Shown: piece after piece, positions 60,901 through 64,000 of the stretch
How positions within the stretch are numbered: position 1 is the stretch's first letter
How the letters are laid out: every line of letters starts with the position of its first letter
DNA from: Psettodes erumei
Taxonomy: Eukaryota; Chordata; Actinopteri; Pleuronectiformes; Psettodidae
Direction of reading: 5' to 3'
Length of the DNA: 64,000 nt
Assembly (NCBI GenBank): GCA_016785225.1
Contig: JAFBJZ010000623.1
Span: 3,038,501 to 3,102,500 of the forward strand
Program-made: the position numbers and the translations under genes
Notes under the pieces: model-generated
What the model was told of the DNA's origin: nothing
What the model saw: the letters and a program-made list of their open reading frames with translations, nothing else
The model's database searches: none

Positions 60901-61444
60901 GTAAGAATTTGGCTGCTGCCTGATTTTAGTACTACGAAAGTACGAAATACTTCTATAAAATCATCAGTTTTGAATCGCACAGGTGTTGACTGAGGGCTGA
61001 ACTCTGCAAAATAAAGATGGCGAGCATTAATACTGTCTCTGTAATCAGGATGATGTGTGACTAAGTGAATAAGAGTGTGAACTGTGCCGAGTGCTCATTC
61101 CTTCCCAGAACATCTCGGAGCTGTGGGGCTATTTGTGCGACACAGGAGACGAGGATTGGTGAAGGCTGTGTATCCTGTGTGTCCCGGCTCGTCCACTGAC
61201 TGTAGTACTGTACCTGTACACTGTCTTTAAGGTCAGCAGACCACAGGCCCTCAGCTTGTCCTGTTCCACTTCACCTTTGTTTCTTCGATTTTCTTCCCAG
61301 GGCAGGTGAGCTTTTACATACAGGTGGCTTCTACGCCTTTCTTTTTTCTTTACCTCGCTCTCCTCTCCACTCTTTGTCTCTCTTACAGGTGACTGAAAAG
61401 GCACACGCACGTCCGCGCACACACGCACACACGCACACACGCAC

Positions 61445-61528
<84 letters not shown>

Positions 61529-63770
61529 TCTGGTCTGGATTCCTCACCGCCTGCGAACAAATTCTCTTGTGTACACAGCAAATTGCCGTGCGTTGTTCCC
61601 ATGGCCTATTTTTTAACTTAAAATTCAACATGTACATAGACGCACACACACGTGCATGCACACACACACACGCACGCACACACACACACACACACACACT
61701 GACAGAGGGCCACACACCTCATTGAATGTAAACTGCCATCTCCTAGGGCAAACAGCAAATATAATCACATTTGTAATGTCAGAGAAATAGTGTGTCAATA
61801 TTTGTCTAGTCTGTTATTGTTGTGAAATAGGGAACTGACTGTGGTTACTATGGTGTGCGTGGTTTGACAGTTGGCTTTGAGGCGCAGGATGAGGCACACA
61901 CACACACACTGCAGGTTAAAAAGGCAGTTTGCAAAATGACACTTTAATATTTGTATTATTTAATGTAAATTACTGAGCCTAATCGCCCATCTCTGTTTAA
62001 ACGTTACATCTTTAAATGATTGTGTGAGGCGGACCGTGAAATGTTGATTTCCACTCGGTTCGTCAAATGTTCCCTTTTTGACATGCAGAAGGTTCATGTC
62101 TGAGTGAGGGGACTTGTCAGCCACTTATTTCATAACACAGAAACAAGCAGTTTGAAACCTGGTGTATTTGGACAAGTATAAGTAAAAGAAAGGCATTTTG
62201 AGAAAAGTTATGTTACTAATCACCTTCACACACTTCTGCATAATTACAGGTGAATCACTTAGTGGTTCCCTCCATGATATACTGTTCTCTTGTGAATGAG
62301 GGTTGATCTGTACATGGGATTTATACTGGCTGCAAACACAACATGAACAAAGTCAATACAGTTCAGTACAGTAGTTGAACAACACGCACCAGAGGTTATG
62401 ACGCAGCCTCAACGTTGTGTGAGGATATTTGTGAGGCTCCAGTTTTATCTGTGATTCCATACTGTGATAACATCCTGTCACTAATGACAGACTACCTGCT
62501 GCAGCAACACTAACTACAGGAACTTCACTTTGTTATCACATTTCAAGTGTCTCGAGTTCAAACACAGCTAATAGAAAGTGAAAGTACCCCTGTGTGATCC
62601 TCTCTGCGTCATCACATCACTATGTGATAGATATGGTGATATGATTTTTTTTTTTATCACCTAAAACTTTGTCCAGGTGTTATGGTGGTATGACATGGCA
62701 CAGCCGTAATCATGATAATCAGTTTCATGGAGACTGTGCCAGAGGAGTGCTGATTCAACCACGGCCTTTGTGGAGTCTGTGTTATTGTGTGGTTTTTTTT
62801 TTTTTTTTTACGTTGGTGTCTTGTCACAGAAACCTCAGAGTGACCTGCTTGACAGTTACAGTAAATCAGCACCTCCCGGGCACAGATTCCAGAAGCGTCG
62901 TGTTGCTTGGGATTGCATTATTCATGTCGCACACAGGTTTTTGTGGCGTCGCTCACCCGTGAGCCGTGTTTTATCCCAAGCTGGAGAAACTTAATCAGCC
63001 TCGCACATTTGATGTTAAACCTTGTTTGCGGTGGTATCTGTGTGAGCGCACGCCTCCGTTTCATTTCGTAACTGTTGCTTCAAGCTGCACCGCCTCTGCC
63101 AGCGCTAATTCTCAACAATGAATTTATCAGGAAGCAGTTTGTCCGGCGTGATCATAAAAATGCCGTGTTGTCCTTTTATCATCATCCAAACCCAGCATAT
63201 AAGAGAGAACTATAAAAAAAGCACATTGAGCAGCTTTCTCTGGTGTTTTGTCTGCTCCCTCTGTTTACCCCTCACCAGACGAGGAGAGCTGAACTGACAT
63301 CGCCGTGGGCTCTGTTACTTTTCCCTGTCCCCGCCCAGACTGAGCGCTGAGGCTCCTTCTGAGAAGTGAACGTGTGTCATATTACTCTGTCAGTCAGTAA
63401 CCTTCCAGGCCCCGCTTTCTTCCAGACACGCTGACTTTCGTGCCCTTGACTCTAATAATCCCTCTCTCGCTGTGTGAAATATCTTTCGTGCCTGCACCGA
63501 TGATCATAATGGTTTTCTGTCTGAGCTGCAGACTAGTGATTGGCCCCAATTACTGCATGAACCCGAGGCTTCAAATCATCCAATCTATGCAAGGTGAGAC
63601 GTGTAATGGCAAAAATCTATTTAGGCCTGCTCTCCATCGCCCGCCTGTACGCAGCGCCATAAATCACATGTAATGCACGTTTACAGTCACAGGGAATCCA
63701 CTGGCAGATGTTTAGCATTAACTTCCTCTGTTTTTCTTCCATGTACGCCCCATGTATTCCACTAGTTCTG

Positions 63771-63806
<36 letters not shown>

Positions 63807-64000
63807 CTCCTCACCCCTTTAATTAGTGAACTGCCACTGCTCCCTGGTGTCAAACATAGACCGACAGCTTCCAGCAGATGAAACAATGGTCCGGTGGAAA
63901 CATGCGGCCTGATGTTGCTCCCTGTCAGCAGATATGTAATTCCCTGTATTTGTCAATCCAGCGGTCGTTTCTACAACTTGTAGTTTGGGGCCCCTGTCTG
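46106..64000 (+). CDS. cdkal1: CDKAL1 tRNA methylthiotransferase (first two coding exons; remainder outside window)
   Basis: Coding segments 46106-46263 and 48290-48402 give the first 90 residues; the gene then enters an intron that runs off the window. CDKAL1 is an ER-anchored radical-SAM enzyme that converts t6A37 to ms2t6A37 in tRNA-Lys(UUU). The N-terminus [20 protein letters not shown] and the block [20 protein letters not shown] then [16 protein letters not shown] match the family closely. C68 in WGCSHN is the first of three Cys ligating the auxiliary 4Fe-4S cluster of the UPF0004 domain. The radical-SAM CxxxCxxC, TRAM domain and tail anchor are absent because their exons lie beyond 64000. 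I looked for the next block (WLLNSCTVKNP) and did not find it. Confidence 0.95.
46264..48289. other. cdkal1 intron, 2 kb
   Basis: No exon or named element recognised. Confidence 0.65.
48290..48402 (+). CDS. cdkal1: cdkal1 coding exon 2 (UPF0004 domain start)
   Basis: Acceptor TTTTTAG, donor GTAAGA at 48403. It reads [20 protein letters not shown] then [17 protein letters not shown] plus one base. The phase fits the known next codon (Glu). Confidence 0.95.
48403..50695. other. cdkal1 large intron, part 1
   Basis: No exon recognised. Pyrimidine-rich stretches occur near 49490-49560 and 50440-50690. Confidence 0.6.
50696..50856. promoter_or_regulatory. Cluster of SOX-type ATTGT motifs (putative enhancer)
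   Basis: Six copies of ATTGT/ACAAT start at 50696 (reverse), 50706, 50730, 50797, 50832 and 50852 in 161 bp of otherwise GC-balanced sequence. ATTGT is the core bound by SOX HMG domains. Function is inference only. Confidence 0.3.
50857..52559. other. cdkal1 large intron, part 2
   Basis: It has a 14-C run at 51130-51143 and a short CA tract near 51919-51936. No gene seen. Confidence 0.6.
52560..52890. promoter_or_regulatory. CpG-dense, CCAAT-bearing segment inside cdkal1 intron (possible internal promoter)
   Basis: It contains an inverted CCAAT (52604-52608) and a direct CCAAT (52651-52655), then about 170 bp with some twenty CpGs at 52725-52890, unlike the CpG-poor intron around it. On the plus strand a frame through this segment ends [20 protein letters not shown] then [12 protein letters not shown] and a TGA near 52869. 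The protein-like reading may be chance in CpG-rich DNA. It could be a CpG-island promoter of a non-coding RNA or an enhancer. Confidence 0.35.
52891..54944. other. cdkal1 large intron, part 3
   Basis: Purine-rich stretches (52920-53170), a CA tract near 53510-53530 and GGATA-rich sequence near 54380-54500. No gene recognised. Confidence 0.6.
54946..54980 (+). mobile_element. Solo terminal fragment of a second Tc1-like family
   Basis: ATATACACTCACTGAGCACT followed by TCATTAAGGACACC matches the terminal inverted repeat of a common fish Tc1-like family. No transposase or opposite end was found nearby. Confidence 0.55.
55600..56196 (+). mobile_element. hAT-superfamily transposon relic (ZBED-like transposase fragment)
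   Basis: A BED-finger end ([10 protein letters not shown], about 55708-55737) is followed after a frame change by [20 protein letters not shown], then [20 protein letters not shown] and ATTDLWSS, the hAT DLWSS hallmark. It resumes in another frame as [20 protein letters not shown] then QTAFMP (about 55920-56000). The segment between BED finger and this block is deleted, and the C-terminal catalytic and dimerisation parts are missing. The 3' flank ATAATCGTTTCAATATAACG ... ATATCGTGATAATTGA ... ATAATCGAGCAGCC at 56110-56196 is typical of the terminal region of fish hAT elements. The copy is dead. The left border is uncertain. Confidence 0.75.
56197..58555. other. cdkal1 large intron, part 4
   Basis: It holds the TG repeat at 57861-57905. 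A stretch at 57000-57120 with low repetitiveness and mixed composition could be a conserved element; this is untested. Confidence 0.55.
57861..57905. repeat. (GT)n microsatellite
   Basis: About 22 GT units, preceded by a short GATCT repeat. Confidence 0.92.
58560..59215. promoter_or_regulatory. Candidate conserved non-coding block with homeodomain-type motifs
   Basis: Apart from the TG tract at 58697-58722 this stretch is complex, non-repetitive and rich in homeodomain-type cores: GGATTA at 58610-58615 and 59074-59079, and TTAATTAG near 58905. Similar texture marks conserved enhancers in vertebrate CDKAL1 introns. Conservation itself cannot be assessed here. Confidence 0.25.
58697..58722. 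repeat. (TG)n microsatellite
   Basis: Thirteen TG units. Confidence 0.9.
59216..60120. other. cdkal1 large intron, part 5
   Basis: No exon recognised. The open minus-strand frame at 59333-59833 lacks any family signature. Confidence 0.55.
60162..60290. promoter_or_regulatory. Four-copy octamer (ATTTGCAT) array
   Basis: Perfect ATTTGCAT octamers, the POU/Oct consensus, occur at 60162-60169, 60173-60180, 60272-60279 and 60283-60290, all in the same orientation. Each pair is spaced 11 bp and the pairs are exactly 110 bp apart. Both pairs share the context ATTTGCATCT then ATTTGCATR. Strong candidate for a POU-factor enhancer; activity is inferred. Confidence 0.55.
61402..61527. repeat. (CA)n array with CG interruptions at its 5' edge
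   Basis: About 126 bp; pure CA from 61451 to about 61524, with GCACAC variants before it. Confidence 0.95.
61641..61700. repeat. Imperfect (CA)n array
   Basis: CA units with CG and GTGCATG interruptions, 110 bp after the larger array. Confidence 0.9.
63001..64000. other. cdkal1 large intron, right end
   Basis: Complex, low-repeat sequence at 63001-63200 and 63440-63700, split from the end by a CA tract at 63774-63805. No exon recognised. Confidence 0.5.
63774..63805. repeat. (CA)n microsatellite
   Basis: Sixteen CA units. Confidence 0.9.

Larger units (their letters stand above)
60291..63000. other. cdkal1 large intron, part 6
   Basis: AT-rich homeodomain-like sequence (TAATTATTG, TTAATTGAATTA) lies at 60378-60405. 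Large CA arrays follow at 61402-61700 and a T run at 62791-62809. No exon recognised. Confidence 0.55.

Noticed and set aside
61129..61715. Several long open frames and a CRISPR-like look to the repeats
   Set aside because: Simple CA repeats with interruptions. There are no unique spacers, and this is a vertebrate intron.
48403..64000. Next cdkal1 coding exon (WLLNSCTVKNP region)
   Set aside because: Searched by eye on the plus strand and not found; it is presumably beyond the window.

Overview
The window is 64 kb of vertebrate, almost certainly teleost (probably percomorph), nuclear DNA. The evidence is split genes with GT-AG introns of 0.1-7 kb, long CA/GT microsatellites, relics of Tc1/mariner and hAT transposons, and proteins that read as fish orthologues of well-known vertebrate families. 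No prokaryotic, viral, tRNA, rRNA or CRISPR feature was seen.

Layout. (1) 1-19.5 kb, plus strand: the last five coding exons and 3' UTR of tmem65; the 5' exons lie left of the window. Its introns hold an unrecognised 194-codon ORF (2357-2941), two adjacent AT-rich palindromes (10283-10394), a decayed Tc1 element (13074-13651) and a degenerate, unidentified coding-like segment on the minus strand (14690-15775). (2) 19.5-24 kb: the interval between convergent tmem65 and mboat1. (3) 24.06-32.53 kb, minus strand: complete mboat1, 13 coding exons, 506 aa. (4) 32.5-34.7 kb: divergent interval with a 109-bp GT repeat and a CpG-, CCAAT- and E2F-site-rich e2f3 promoter. (5) 34.69-44.8 kb, plus strand: complete e2f3, eight coding exons, 443 aa, with a minor-spliceosome AT-AC intron and a candidate E2F3b-type alternative first exon. 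(6) 45.4-64 kb, plus strand: start of cdkal1 (two coding exons, 90 codons) followed by more than 15 kb of one intron running off the window. That intron holds hAT and Tc1 fragments and several enhancer-like segments, including an evenly phased four-octamer array at 60162-60290.

Biology. The genes are not an operon and do not share a pathway: TMEM65 is a mitochondrial inner-membrane protein, MBOAT1 an ER lysophospholipid acyltransferase, E2F3 a cell-cycle transcription factor and CDKAL1 a tRNA methylthiotransferase. E2F3, MBOAT1 and CDKAL1 are also neighbours in mammals (human 6p22.3), which supports the orthology calls. TMEM65 is on human 8q24, so its junction with this block is a lineage-specific rearrangement. 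In vertebrates CDKAL1 introns carry long-range conserved non-coding elements attributed to SOX4; the enhancer-like segments here fit that picture but conservation could not be tested. Exon borders were placed by reading splice sites and checking phase and protein continuity by hand.
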